From Clostridiales bacterium (lineage in GTDB: Bacteria; Bacillota; Clostridia; Lachnospirales; WQUN01), in the NCBI GenBank assembly GCA_031269415.1, contig JAISZF010000222.1:1-10782 (forward strand): DNA of 10,782 nucleotides, given 5' to 3'. Made by a program: the position numbers and the translations under genes. Positions 1 through 5,423 of the stretch are shown one piece after another. The notes beneath the pieces are model-generated. The model was not told where the DNA came from, made no database searches, and saw nothing but the letters and a program-made list of their open reading frames with translations. Position 1 is the stretch's first letter, and every line of letters starts with the position of its first letter.

Positions 1-219
1 CTGCTCAACTCAGAGGTTCCTGTGTTGGGCATGCCTACCAAAACACCATGTTTCTATAAACATATGTTTGTCGAACTATTGTCCAGCTTGATCTGGTTTA
101 TAGGTTTACAAGCTACTAGTCCCAGTTACTACGCCACTATATTAGAGGGCTATAAAAGCGCGGGCATCGATCCGGCGGTTTTGCGCGAGGCCGCAAAATA
201 CTCAGCCAGAGGCTTATAG
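1..219 (+). pseudogene. Partial ORF with gamma-glutamylcyclotransferase-like C-terminus
   Basis: The frame is open from the first base of the window to a TAG at 217-219, so the true start is either outside the window or lost. The last 35 or so residues (SPSYYATILEGYKSAGIDPA and what follows) resemble the C-terminal end of the AIG2/BtrG-type gamma-glutamylcyclotransferase-like family, which typically ends with a Tyr-rich 'xYxxTIxxGYxxxGxD' segment. The preceding 35 or so residues do not look like that family, and the catalytic parts of such an enzyme are not visible. This is therefore either the tail of a larger gene or a broken remnant next to the mobile element. Family similarity is from memory of the motif. 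The call of a remnant rather than a partial intact gene is inference. Confidence 0.35.
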
Positions 220-260
220 GCGGCATATAACCACAAAGGCTTAAAACCGGTCTTTTTCCC

Positions 261-287
261 AAGGGGATCGTGCCGCACGATCCCCTT
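261..287. repeat. Perfect 13-bp inverted repeat upstream of antirepressor gene
   Basis: The arms AAGGGGATCGTGC (261-273) and GCACGATCCCCTT (275-287) are perfectly complementary around one central base. As RNA this gives a 12-bp stem with a 3-base loop, ending 30 bases before the GTG start at 318. There is no U-run on either side, so it is not a standard terminator. It could be an operator palindrome or a structured leader. A related hairpin lies just after the same gene at 1187-1207. Confidence 0.7.
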
Positions 288-317
288 ATCGGAGTGAAAC
301 CGAGAGGGAGTGAATGT

Positions 318-1178
318 GTGAAGGAACTAATGATTTTTGCCAACCCCAGTTTTGGCGAGATTGGCGCTGTTGAGATCGACGGCAAGATACTTTTTCCCGC
401 CGCCGACTGCGCCCGGCTGCTGAAGTACGCCAATCCATATGACGCTGTGCGCCGCCATACAAAGGGCATCGTGAAGTACGAAGTCCTTACCAAAGGCGGC
501 AAGCAGAAAGTCAATTTTATCACCGAAGGGAACCTATACCGCCTTATCGGTCACAGCCAGCTTCCGGAGGCAGAAAAATTCGAAAGCTGGATTTTCACTG
601 AAGTAATTCCTTCCATTAGGCTGCATGGTATGTACATATCCGAGAGCGTAGCGCGGGAAGTGATGGAAACGCCGGAGGAATTCATGGCGCGGGCGGTGGC
701 AGTGGCGAACGAAACCCTGCGCAAGCGAGAGGAACGCATAGCGCGGCTGGAGGCCGATAACGCCAAGCTGTGCGCCGATAACAAGGGGATGGCCATAACG
801 CTGGACAAAGACGAGGAATTCCTGTCTGTGAGGCGCGTGGCCGAATTAAACGGCGTACCAGCCTCCAGCTTTGACTGGCGCAAACTGAAGCGGGAAACTC
901 AAAAGGCGGAGCTTGGTGTTGAGCATGTTTTCGCTTCGGATTTTGGCAGTGTGAACGCCTATCATATCGACGCTTGGAAAGCAGCCTACCCTGAGCTTCG
1001 GTATGGCGGCGGGAAAGACGGCGAGAAGCGCTACTTGGTGTACACACTTAGGGACGGCGTTCGCTCGGCGTCGCCGCTGACTTTCCTGTTCACGGCTGTG
1101 GAGGAGGCTGAAGATACGGTTAAGCGGATGAAAAGGCTTAACCCGCATATCGAGTTTGAACTGATTTTGCCCGAATAA
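318..1178 (+). CDS. BRO-N domain phage antirepressor-like protein
   Basis: This is a phage-type regulatory protein of about 286 residues. Residues 2-105 form a BRO-N domain, with the family pattern of 'IFANPSFGEI', 'NPYDAVRRHTKGIVK', 'ITEGNLYRLI', 'LPEAEKFESWIFTEVIPSIR' and 'HGMY'. Such domains bind DNA and occur in phage antirepressors that relieve repression of lytic or mobile-element genes. Residues about 120-162 are charged, heptad-like and probably a coiled coil. A C-terminal region (about 163-286) contains 'VNAYHIDAWKAAYPE' and a final segment beginning 'YLVYTLRDG' that I cannot assign to a named domain. The GTG at 318 is preferred over an upstream GTG at 270: the BRO-N homology begins at 'MKELMIF', GAGAGGGAG lies 7 bases upstream, and the 270 start falls inside a perfect hairpin. 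It sits 136 bases before the integrase gene on the same strand, consistent with one mobile element. The target promoter is unknown. Confidence 0.85.
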   Translation: MKELMIFANPSFGEIGAVEIDGKILFPAADCARLLKYANPYDAVRRHTKGIVKYEVLTKGGKQKVNFITEGNLYRLIGHSQLPEAEKFESWIFTEVIPSIRLHGMYISESVAREVMETPEEFMARAVAVANETLRKREERIARLEADNAKLCADNKGMAITLDKDEEFLSVRRVAELNGVPASSFDWRKLKRETQKAELGVEHVFASDFGSVNAYHIDAWKAAYPELRYGGGKDGEKRYLVYTLRDGVRSASPLTFLFTAVEEAEDTVKRMKRLNPHIEFELILPE

Positions 1179-1186
1179 GCCCAAGG

Positions 1187-1207
1187 GCCATCGTGAAGCG
1201 CGATGGC
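1187..1207. repeat. Hairpin downstream of antirepressor gene, related to the 261-287 hairpin
   Basis: Arms GCCATCG (1187-1193) and CGATGGC (1201-1207) are perfectly complementary around a 7-base spacer, with a further possible U-G pair. It begins 9 bases after the antirepressor stop codon. The surroundings match those of the upstream hairpin: CCCAAGG precedes both, ATCGTG is shared in the left arm, and CGGAG follows both. It lacks a T-run, so a factor-independent terminator is unlikely. Confidence 0.6.
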
Positions 1208-1225
1208 ATAAAGCCGGAGACACTC

Positions 1226-1258
1226 AAATTTCCATAAAAATACAAACAAATCCATAAT
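1226..1258. repeat. Candidate integrase arm-type repeats, left pair
   Basis: An AT-rich stretch between the antirepressor and integrase genes carries AAATTTCCATA (1226-1236) and a shorter related AAATCCATA (1248-1256). The core ATTTCCA recurs twice, in direct orientation, beyond the integrase/xis pair at 2968-2988. Short direct repeats flanking an integrase gene are where arm-type binding sites usually lie. The role is inferred from position only. Confidence 0.3.
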
Positions 1259-1314
1259 AGTAGACAATCAGTGCCGCATACATTTTATCAGGCAAGCGGA
1301 GGGATGGAAACCGA

Positions 1315-2541
1315 ATGGTAAAATATAAAAAACGCGAAGACGGCAGGTACCTGCGCCAGATCCAAGTGGGTTTTTATGATAACGGTAAACCAAAATATAA
1401 AGCAATATATGGGAAGACCATCAAGGAACTTGAAGATAGGGTGGCCGAATTCCAGCAAAATCAGAAACGCGGCATGATCGTCAACGACGAGGGCTTAACC
1501 GTCGGCAGATGGGCGGAGCAATGGCTGGAGTCATACAAGGCCAATAACGAATATAACACGATCCGGATGTATAAAGGCATTCTTTCCGCGCATATCATCC
1601 CGTCCATCGGCGGTATTCCGCTTAAAAAGCTAAAACTGTTCCACATACAGGATATGATTAACAAGCAGCTTGCCGACGGCCACCACCGCACGGCACAGCA
1701 GACGCTGCTCACAGTTAAGCAGATACTGAAGACAGCCGTTAAAAACGAGTTGATCTATAAAAACGCAGCCGAGGACGTGGAAATACCCAAGAAAGCCAAA
1801 CCTAAAAAACGCGCTCTGACCGATCAGGAAATCGGATACATATACGCCGCCAGCCTGGATTTGAAGCAGCGGGCTTTCCTGCTGACGCTACTCTGCACGG
1901 GCATGAGGAAAGGCGAAATCCTCGCGCTCACTAAAAATGACATAGATCTCAAAGAACGCGCCATCAGCGTCAACAAGGACGCGATTATAAAAGTGAACCA
2001 GATGGAGATTAAAGACAGGCCAAAGTCCGAGGCCGGAAACAGGGTAATCCCCATAGTGGACGCACTTTACCCGATTCTGCTCGAATATATGAAACAACAG
2101 GATTCGATGATAGTTTTTCCGGCGGCGGGCGGAGGCCTTATGTCCGATACTTCATACCGGTTCTTCTGGGATCGCATTTTGAAAGCCCTGAACGTGGCGG
2201 CGGGCGGCTCGAACGGCAAGTTGAAAGTGATGGCGCTGGCCCCGGATATCACGGCGCACCTTTTTAGGCACACGTTCATCACGCTCATGTATTATTCCGG
2301 AGTCCGCCTTAAAACTGCCCAATACCTAGCCGGGCACTCATCGATACAAATGACGATGGACGTCTACACGGCGCTCGATATGAAGCGCGACACGGCCTCG
2401 CTGCCCGCGCTGAACAGCTATCTCAACAGCATTAACGACAAGGTTGGTTTTGAAGGGAACGACGAAAATGGGAGAGCCGGTCTTCATCACAATAGCGGAG
2501 TTTGCCAGCCGCACCAGTATCAGCACCAAGAAGGCGTATGA
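1315..2541 (+). CDS. int: Tyrosine recombinase / phage-type integrase
   Basis: A complete tyrosine site-specific recombinase of 408 residues that would integrate, and with a directionality factor excise, the element. Residues 1-50 look like an arm-site DNA-binding domain (Tn916-type, basic and aromatic: 'YKKREDGRYLRQIQVGFYDNG'). Residues about 65-145 are the SAM-like core-binding domain, and about 165-375 the catalytic domain. All catalytic residues are visible: R198 in 'CTGMRKGEI', K237 in 'RPKSEAGNR', H315 and R318 in 'HLFRH', H341 in 'AGHSSIQMT', and nucleophile Y351 in 'DVYTALD'. The ATG at 1315 has GGAGGG 11 bases upstream. The last 24 residues are encoded in overlap with the xis-like gene and look like read-out of that frame, not a conserved domain. 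The gene points toward the tRNA-Lys 3' end, which is the likely attachment site. It seems intact. Confidence 0.95.
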   Translation: MVKYKKREDGRYLRQIQVGFYDNGKPKYKAIYGKTIKELEDRVAEFQQNQKRGMIVNDEGLTVGRWAEQWLESYKANNEYNTIRMYKGILSAHIIPSIGGIPLKKLKLFHIQDMINKQLADGHHRTAQQTLLTVKQILKTAVKNELIYKNAAEDVEIPKKAKPKKRALTDQEIGYIYAASLDLKQRAFLLTLLCTGMRKGEILALTKNDIDLKERAISVNKDAIIKVNQMEIKDRPKSEAGNRVIPIVDALYPILLEYMKQQDSMIVFPAAGGGLMSDTSYRFFWDRILKALNVAAGGSNGKLKVMALAPDITAHLFRHTFITLMYYSGVRLKTAQYLAGHSSIQMTMDVYTALDMKRDTASLPALNSYLNSINDKVGFEGNDENGRAGLHHNSGVCQPHQYQHQEGV

Positions 2542-2740
2542 AATGGCGCGCTCGCGTCTGCTTTGTGAAGCGGGCATTGCCATCCGGATTGATCCGTCCG
2601 TCAAGCGCGGCGGCGCTATACGCATTAATTGGCCGGCGTATTTGGAGTTTATCAGAGGTTATCCGGCGCTGCCGGATCATAAACGCTTGCGCAGCGTACC
2701 TGCGCTGGTGGAACAGGTGAAAACTAAACGCGCCCGCTGA
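2468..2740 (+). CDS. Small helix-turn-helix protein, excisionase-like
   Basis: A 90-residue basic protein. Residues about 6-30 ('FITIAEFASRTSISTKKAYEM') match the winged helix-turn-helix of excisionase/MerR-like DNA-binding proteins, followed by a 'GGAIRINWPAYLEF' wing-like segment common in small clostridial excisionase-type proteins. It overlaps the integrase 3' end by 74 bases in another frame. The ATG at 2468 is chosen over a TTG at 2444 because homology begins just after it and AAGGG lies about 11 bases upstream. A recombination directionality factor for the neighbouring integrase is the likely role, but position downstream of int is less common than upstream, so a regulator of the element is also possible. 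A strong terminator follows its stop codon. Confidence 0.7.
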   Translation: MGEPVFITIAEFASRTSISTKKAYEMARSRLLCEAGIAIRIDPSVKRGGAIRINWPAYLEFIRGYPALPDHKRLRSVPALVEQVKTKRAR

Positions 2741-2741
2741 C

Positions 2742-2793
2742 AAAAAAATATACGCCGGGGATGCAAATAGGCATTCTCGGCGTGTATTTTTTT
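2742..2793 (+). terminator. Strong bidirectional intrinsic terminator after int/xis
   Basis: Two 23-base arms (2742-2764 and 2771-2793) pair almost completely, with a few G-U pairs, around a 6-base loop AAATAG. The base of the stem is A7 on the left and T7 on the right, so it would terminate transcripts from either side. It starts one base after the xis-like stop codon and closes the element's transcription unit. Confidence 0.9.
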
Positions 2794-3001
2794 GGATTGT
2801 TCCATTTTAACAGAATCCCGCATAGTCATGTCCGTCACCTCTAGCCATCAGACCTATTACACGTTAACCGGCCGCCCGCCGGTTCTGAATGATCCGGCCT
2901 CCCGCCAGCGGTCTTTTGAATGAATTTTGAATGACTGACTGATTTTTGACCGGCCAAAGAAGGGCATAAATTTCCACACATTTCCATACACGTATAACGC
3001 A
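2794..3001. other. Non-coding junction between element and tRNA-Lys
   Basis: About 200 bases with no convincing gene on either strand. It holds a 7-bp inverted repeat AACCGGC/GCCGGTT (2866-2884), a direct duplication of TTTTGAATGA around 2912-2932, and the right-hand ATTTCCA repeats at 2968-2988. Its position between integrase module and tRNA makes it the likely recombination region (attL or attR). No core sequence can be defined because the other attachment end is not in the window. Confidence 0.4.
2968..2988. repeat. Candidate integrase arm-type repeats, right pair
   Basis: Two direct copies of ATTTCCAYA, AAATTTCCACA (2968-2978) and ATTTCCATA (2980-2988), lie 54 bases from the tRNA 3' end. 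They match the repeats at 1226-1258 on the other side of the integrase gene. A role as integrase arm sites is inferred from spacing and location only. Confidence 0.3.
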
Positions 3002-3035
3002 AAACCGCCGGGGAATAGCTTAATCCCGGCGGTTT
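3002..3035 (-). terminator. Terminator-like hairpin after tRNA-Lys
   Basis: Perfect 11-bp arms AAACCGCCGGG (3002-3012) and CCCGGCGGTTT (3025-3035) with a 12-base loop lie 6 bases beyond the tRNA 3' end. On the minus strand the stem ends in TTTT, a short U-run. This would end the tRNA transcript. If crossover occurs inside the tRNA, this hairpin would have been brought in by the element. Confidence 0.7.
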
Positions 3036-3041
3036 GCTTTA

Positions 3042-3114
3042 TGCACCCTCAGGGGCTCGAACCCTGGACCCACTGATTAAGAGTCAGTTGCTCTGCCAAC
3101 TGAGCTAAGGGTGC
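3042..3114 (-). tRNA. tRNA-Lys, anticodon CTT
   Basis: On the minus strand, 73 bases fold as a standard cloverleaf. The acceptor pair is GCACCCT/AGGGTGC with discriminator A at 3042. The D-arm includes TAGCTCAGTTGG. The anticodon stem is ACTGA/TCAGT with loop CTCTTAA, giving anticodon CTT (lysine, AAG codons). The T-arm carries GGTTCGAGCCC. The 3' CCA is not encoded. The 3' end faces the integrase module, the usual arrangement when a tRNA gene serves as the integration target. Confidence 0.96.
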
Positions 3115-3129
3115 TTATCAACGGAAATT

Positions 3130-3158
3130 AGTATACATCACCATAAAATCCCTGTCAA
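3130..3158 (-). promoter_or_regulatory. Sigma-A-type promoter of tRNA-Lys
   Basis: On the minus strand TTGACA (3153-3158) and TATACT (3130-3135) are separated by exactly 17 bases. The expected transcription start is near 3123, about 9 bases before the mature tRNA 5' end. The match to consensus is 11 of 12. Confidence 0.88.
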
Positions 3159-3170
3159 GCGTCGTGACAG

Positions 3171-3203
3171 AAAAAAACGCCTGTTATCTCATAATAACAG
3201 GCG
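3171..3203 (-). terminator. Intrinsic terminator of the Cys-rich peptide gene
   Basis: Arms CGCCTGTTAT (3178-3187) and ATAACAGGCG (3194-3203) form a perfect 10-bp stem with a 6-base loop. On the minus strand it is followed by seven T residues (3177-3171). It lies 8 bases after the stop codon of the minus-strand gene at 3212-3379 and insulates it from the tRNA. Confidence 0.93.
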
Positions 3204-3211
3204 GCTTTTAT

Positions 3212-3379
3212 TTATAAGGTAAACACCGGAGGCGTATCACCGCAGGCCAATGAACTCGAACAGTATGGACAGTCCGTATTGGCCGAATACTCTATTTGCG
3301 ACGTCATTGACGGCAACTGTTCCATCGTGCATTTCCCCTCAGATTGATACACGCAGTTGTTTGTACAATTAATATCCAT
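3212..3379 (-). CDS. Small Cys-rich protein (clostridial CxxxC type), 55 aa
   Basis: A short minus-strand gene with promoter, ribosome binding site and terminator all in place. The protein begins MDINCTNNCVYQSEGKCTME and ends DTPPVFTL, with six cysteines at positions 5, 9, 17, 37, 40 and 46. The N-terminal CxxxC-x7-C pattern recalls a family of very short clostridial proteins that databases often label 'hydroxymyristoyl-ACP dehydratase'. That label is surely wrong for so small a protein, and I know of no proven function. The spacing of cysteines suggests metal binding. There is no signal peptide or membrane segment, so it is probably cytoplasmic. GGAGGGG (3385-3391 on the minus strand) lies 5 bases before the ATG. 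Family recognition is from memory of the pattern. Confidence 0.75.
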   Translation of the reverse strand: MDINCTNNCVYQSEGKCTMEQLPSMTSQIEYSANTDCPYCSSSLACGDTPPVFTL

Positions 3380-3419
3380 TTATTCCCCTCCGTTTTCCGT
3401 CTTTTAGATTACAAATTTT

Positions 3420-3448
3420 ATTATAGCCAGTGTAACAGAATTGAAACA
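3420..3448 (-). promoter_or_regulatory. Promoter of the Cys-rich peptide gene
   Basis: On the minus strand a perfect TATAAT (3420-3425) has a weak -35 TGTTTC (3443-3448) at 17 bases. Start of transcription would be near 3413, about 34 bases before the ATG. It is divergent from the yicC operon promoter, 28 bases away. Confidence 0.6.
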
Positions 3449-3476
3449 GCCACATTTTTCTTTAACCGCGCTTTCA

Positions 3477-3505
3477 TTGACGCGTTTTACACGTTAAGTT
3501 ATAAT
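3477..3505 (+). promoter_or_regulatory. Sigma-A-type promoter of the yicC-remA-gmk operon
   Basis: TTGACG (3477-3482) and TATAAT (3500-3505) are separated by 17 bases, 11 of 12 matches to consensus. Transcription would start near 3512 and give a short leader of about 27 bases before yicC. This is the only strong forward promoter I see ahead of the downstream gene string. Confidence 0.88.
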
Positions 3506-3538
3506 ACATAAAGCTCGACCAACTTTTGGAGGGATGAA

Positions 3539-4429
3539 ATGATTCGCAGTATGACCGGTTACGGTCGCGGTGAATGTACGCTGCTCGACAGAAAATTCAC
3601 CGTGGAGATAAAGTCGGTAAACCACCGCTATAATGACATAACAATCAAACAGCCGCGAGTCCTCAACGCGTTTGAGGATTCCCTGAGAAAAATGATCAGC
3701 CGCGAGGTATTCCGCGGCAAAACCGATGTGTATATTAACATGGAAACCTACTCGAAGGACGACATACGCGTAAGCGTAAACACGCCTTTAGCCGACGCGT
3801 ACGCCGAACAGATCAAAGCGCTGCGCGATCGCTACGACATGTATCCGAAGACTATACAGGTCGATACTCTCCTCAATTACCCGGATATTTTTATAGTTGA
3901 AAAAAACATGGATAACGACCAGAAGCATCAGGAGATTTGGGAGGCTTTGGAAACCGCGCTGAGTATGGCGCTGAACAGCTTCATCAAAATGCGCACAACG
4001 GAGGGCGCGGCTATTTATTCCGATATCCTTGAAAAAAAAGCCAGTATATCCGCTTTAACCGCTCGTGTGAAGGAACGCGCGCCGTTCGTGGCGCGGGAAT
4101 ACGGTGAAAAATTAAGGCAGCGGATTTCCGAGGCGTTGAACACAACCGCGTTGGACGAAGCGCGGCTGCTGACGGAAATAACCCTGATGGCGGATCGGGC
4201 TTGCGTGGACGAGGAATTAACACGATTGGAAAGCCATATCGAGCAGTTGGGAACGATACTGAACAATACCGAGCCAAACGGGCGTAAGCTGGATTTTCTG
4301 GTTCAGGAAATGAATCGGGAGGTTAACACCATCGGTTCCAAATCGAATGATTTGGAGATTACTAAACTGGTGGTGGAATTAAAGAGTGAAGTCGAAAAGA
4401 TTCGGGAACAGGTACAGAATATTGAATAA
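3539..4429 (+). CDS. yicC: YicC/YloC family endoribonuclease
   Basis: A 296-residue member of the YicC (YloC in Bacillus) family, cytoplasmic proteins shown to act as endoribonucleases on RNA. The N-terminal signature MIRSMTGYGRGE and 'VEIKSVNHRYNDI' mark the YicC-like N domain (about 1-155). The C-terminal DUF1732 part (about 210-296) has 'EITLMADRACVDEELTRLESH' style residues, 'GRKLDFLVQEMNREVNTIGSK' and the ending 'VVELKSEVEKIREQVQNIE'. Length is normal. GGAGGG lies 5 bases before the ATG at 3539. First gene of the operon. Its location ahead of remA and gmk is the standard Firmicutes order. Confidence 0.96.
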   Translation: MIRSMTGYGRGECTLLDRKFTVEIKSVNHRYNDITIKQPRVLNAFEDSLRKMISREVFRGKTDVYINMETYSKDDIRVSVNTPLADAYAEQIKALRDRYDMYPKTIQVDTLLNYPDIFIVEKNMDNDQKHQEIWEALETALSMALNSFIKMRTTEGAAIYSDILEKKASISALTARVKERAPFVAREYGEKLRQRISEALNTTALDEARLLTEITLMADRACVDEELTRLESHIEQLGTILNNTEPNGRKLDFLVQEMNREVNTIGSKSNDLEITKLVVELKSEVEKIREQVQNIE

Positions 4430-4473
4430 CCGCCCTAACATCATATTAGCGGCGAAAGCGTGAGAGGCTGTCC

Positions 4474-4776
4474 ATGAGTCAATATAAACTGATAAATATC
4501 GGCTTCGGCAATATTGTCCTGGCCAATCGTATTGTCGCGCTGGTAAGCAATGAATCCGCGCCTATAAAACGCGTTATACAGGAAGCGCGGGACAGGGGAG
4601 TGCTGATCGACGCCACATATGGCAGAAGGACCAGGGCTGTTATTATTACCGACGCGGGCTACATAGTCCTGTCGGCCGTACACCCTGAGACGGTGGGGAA
4701 CCGGATTATCTCGAAAGACGATGGCGTTAACGGCGGCTCTGGCGCCGAGTCCGCCGAAGAAGCGGAACAAGAATAA
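4474..4776 (+). CDS. remA: Extracellular matrix/regulatory protein RemA (DUF370)
   Basis: A 100-residue protein of the RemA/DUF370 family. In Bacillus subtilis RemA is a ring-forming DNA-binding protein that activates biofilm-matrix and osmoprotection genes. Family features are 'LINIGFGNIVLANRIVALVS' near the start, 'SAPIKRVIQEARDRGVLIDA', and the arginine-rich 'TYGRRTRAVIITDAGYIVLS' (residues 48-67) that carries DNA-binding arginines (R51, R52, R54 here). The last 20 or so residues are acidic and extend past the usual core. Upstream GAGAGG lies about 6 bases from the ATG. The operon position between yicC and gmk fits the family. Whether it controls a matrix operon in this organism cannot be told here. 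Confidence 0.94.
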   Translation: MSQYKLINIGFGNIVLANRIVALVSNESAPIKRVIQEARDRGVLIDATYGRRTRAVIITDAGYIVLSAVHPETVGNRIISKDDGVNGGSGAESAEEAEQE

Positions 4777-4820
4777 TCTTAACACTCGGTCCGTATATAT
4801 TTAGTGAAAGGCGGGTAATA

Positions 4821-5417
4821 ATGAAAGGAATGCTGGTAATTATTTCCGGTCCTTCCGGCTCTGGAAAGGGCACGGTGGTTAAACGGCTGGATCCGGTCAG
4901 AAATTACGCGTTATCTATTTCAGTAACCACGCGCTCGCCCAGGGACGGCGAGCGTGACGGCAGGGATTATTTCTTCCGCACGCCCGAACAATTCAAGCAT
5001 ATGAGGGAAAATAACCAGCTTTTGGAGCACGCTGTGTATTGCAATCACTATTACGGAACCCCGCGAAATTATGTGAAAGAACAGATTAACAGCGGCAAGG
5101 CGGTCGTTCTTGAGATAGAAGTCAACGGCGCGCTGCAGGTGCGCGATAAATTTGAGGAAGCGGTGCTTATTTTTCTGCTGCCGCCCACTCTCGCGGAGTT
5201 GCACAGCCGCCTGGTCCGCCGCAACACCGAGGACGCCTACAGGATTGAGGATCGCATAAAAAGAGCGCATGAAGAGATCAAACTGATCAATAAATACGAT
5301 TATCTGGTTATTAACGACAGGGTCGCCGACGCGGTGGAACGAATAAATACCATAGTTGAGGCCGAGTCGCTTAAACCTTTCCGAAACCGGGACGCAATCT
5401 TACATTTTAAGGGGTAG
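4821..5417 (+). CDS. gmk: Guanylate kinase
   Basis: A 198-residue guanylate kinase, which phosphorylates GMP to GDP with ATP in the cytoplasm, feeding GTP and ppGpp pools. The P-loop GPSGSGKGT is at residues 10-18. The GMP-binding region 'SVTTRSPRDGERDGRDYFF' (34-52) includes S34, R38, R41 and Y50, followed by 'HAVYCNHYYGTP' (70-81) and 'VLEIEVNGALQV'. The lid and C-terminal helix ('RLVRRNTED', 'YDYLVINDRVADAVERI') are complete. An alternative ATG four codons in would also fit, but AAAGGCGGG upstream supports 4821. The stop lies 6 bases before rpoZ, and the rpoZ ribosome binding site overlaps the end of gmk. Confidence 0.97.
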   Translation: MKGMLVIISGPSGSGKGTVVKRLDPVRNYALSISVTTRSPRDGERDGRDYFFRTPEQFKHMRENNQLLEHAVYCNHYYGTPRNYVKEQINSGKAVVLEIEVNGALQVRDKFEEAVLIFLLPPTLAELHSRLVRRNTEDAYRIEDRIKRAHEEIKLINKYDYLVINDRVADAVERINTIVEAESLKPFRNRDAILHFKG

Positions 5418-5423
5418 TGCCAT

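Noticed and set aside
270..317. Upstream GTG start at 270 for the antirepressor gene
   Set aside because: The added 16 residues are encoded by a perfect hairpin and its flank, have no homology, and lack a ribosome binding site; GTG 318 has a good one.
137..523. Long minus-strand frames opposite the antirepressor, priA, fmt and other genes
   Set aside because: They lie fully opposite strongly recognised genes, have no ribosome binding sites and show compositions typical of antisense shadows.
2866..2884. Inverted repeat AACCGGC/GCCGGTT as a terminator or riboswitch
   Set aside because: Only 7 bp, no T-run and no conserved riboswitch features around it.
2857..3497. 11-bp repeat TTACACGTTAA at 2857-2867 and 3487-3497
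   Set aside because: Repeats of this length are expected by chance several times in 10 kb, and the second copy lies in the spacer of an ordinary promoter.
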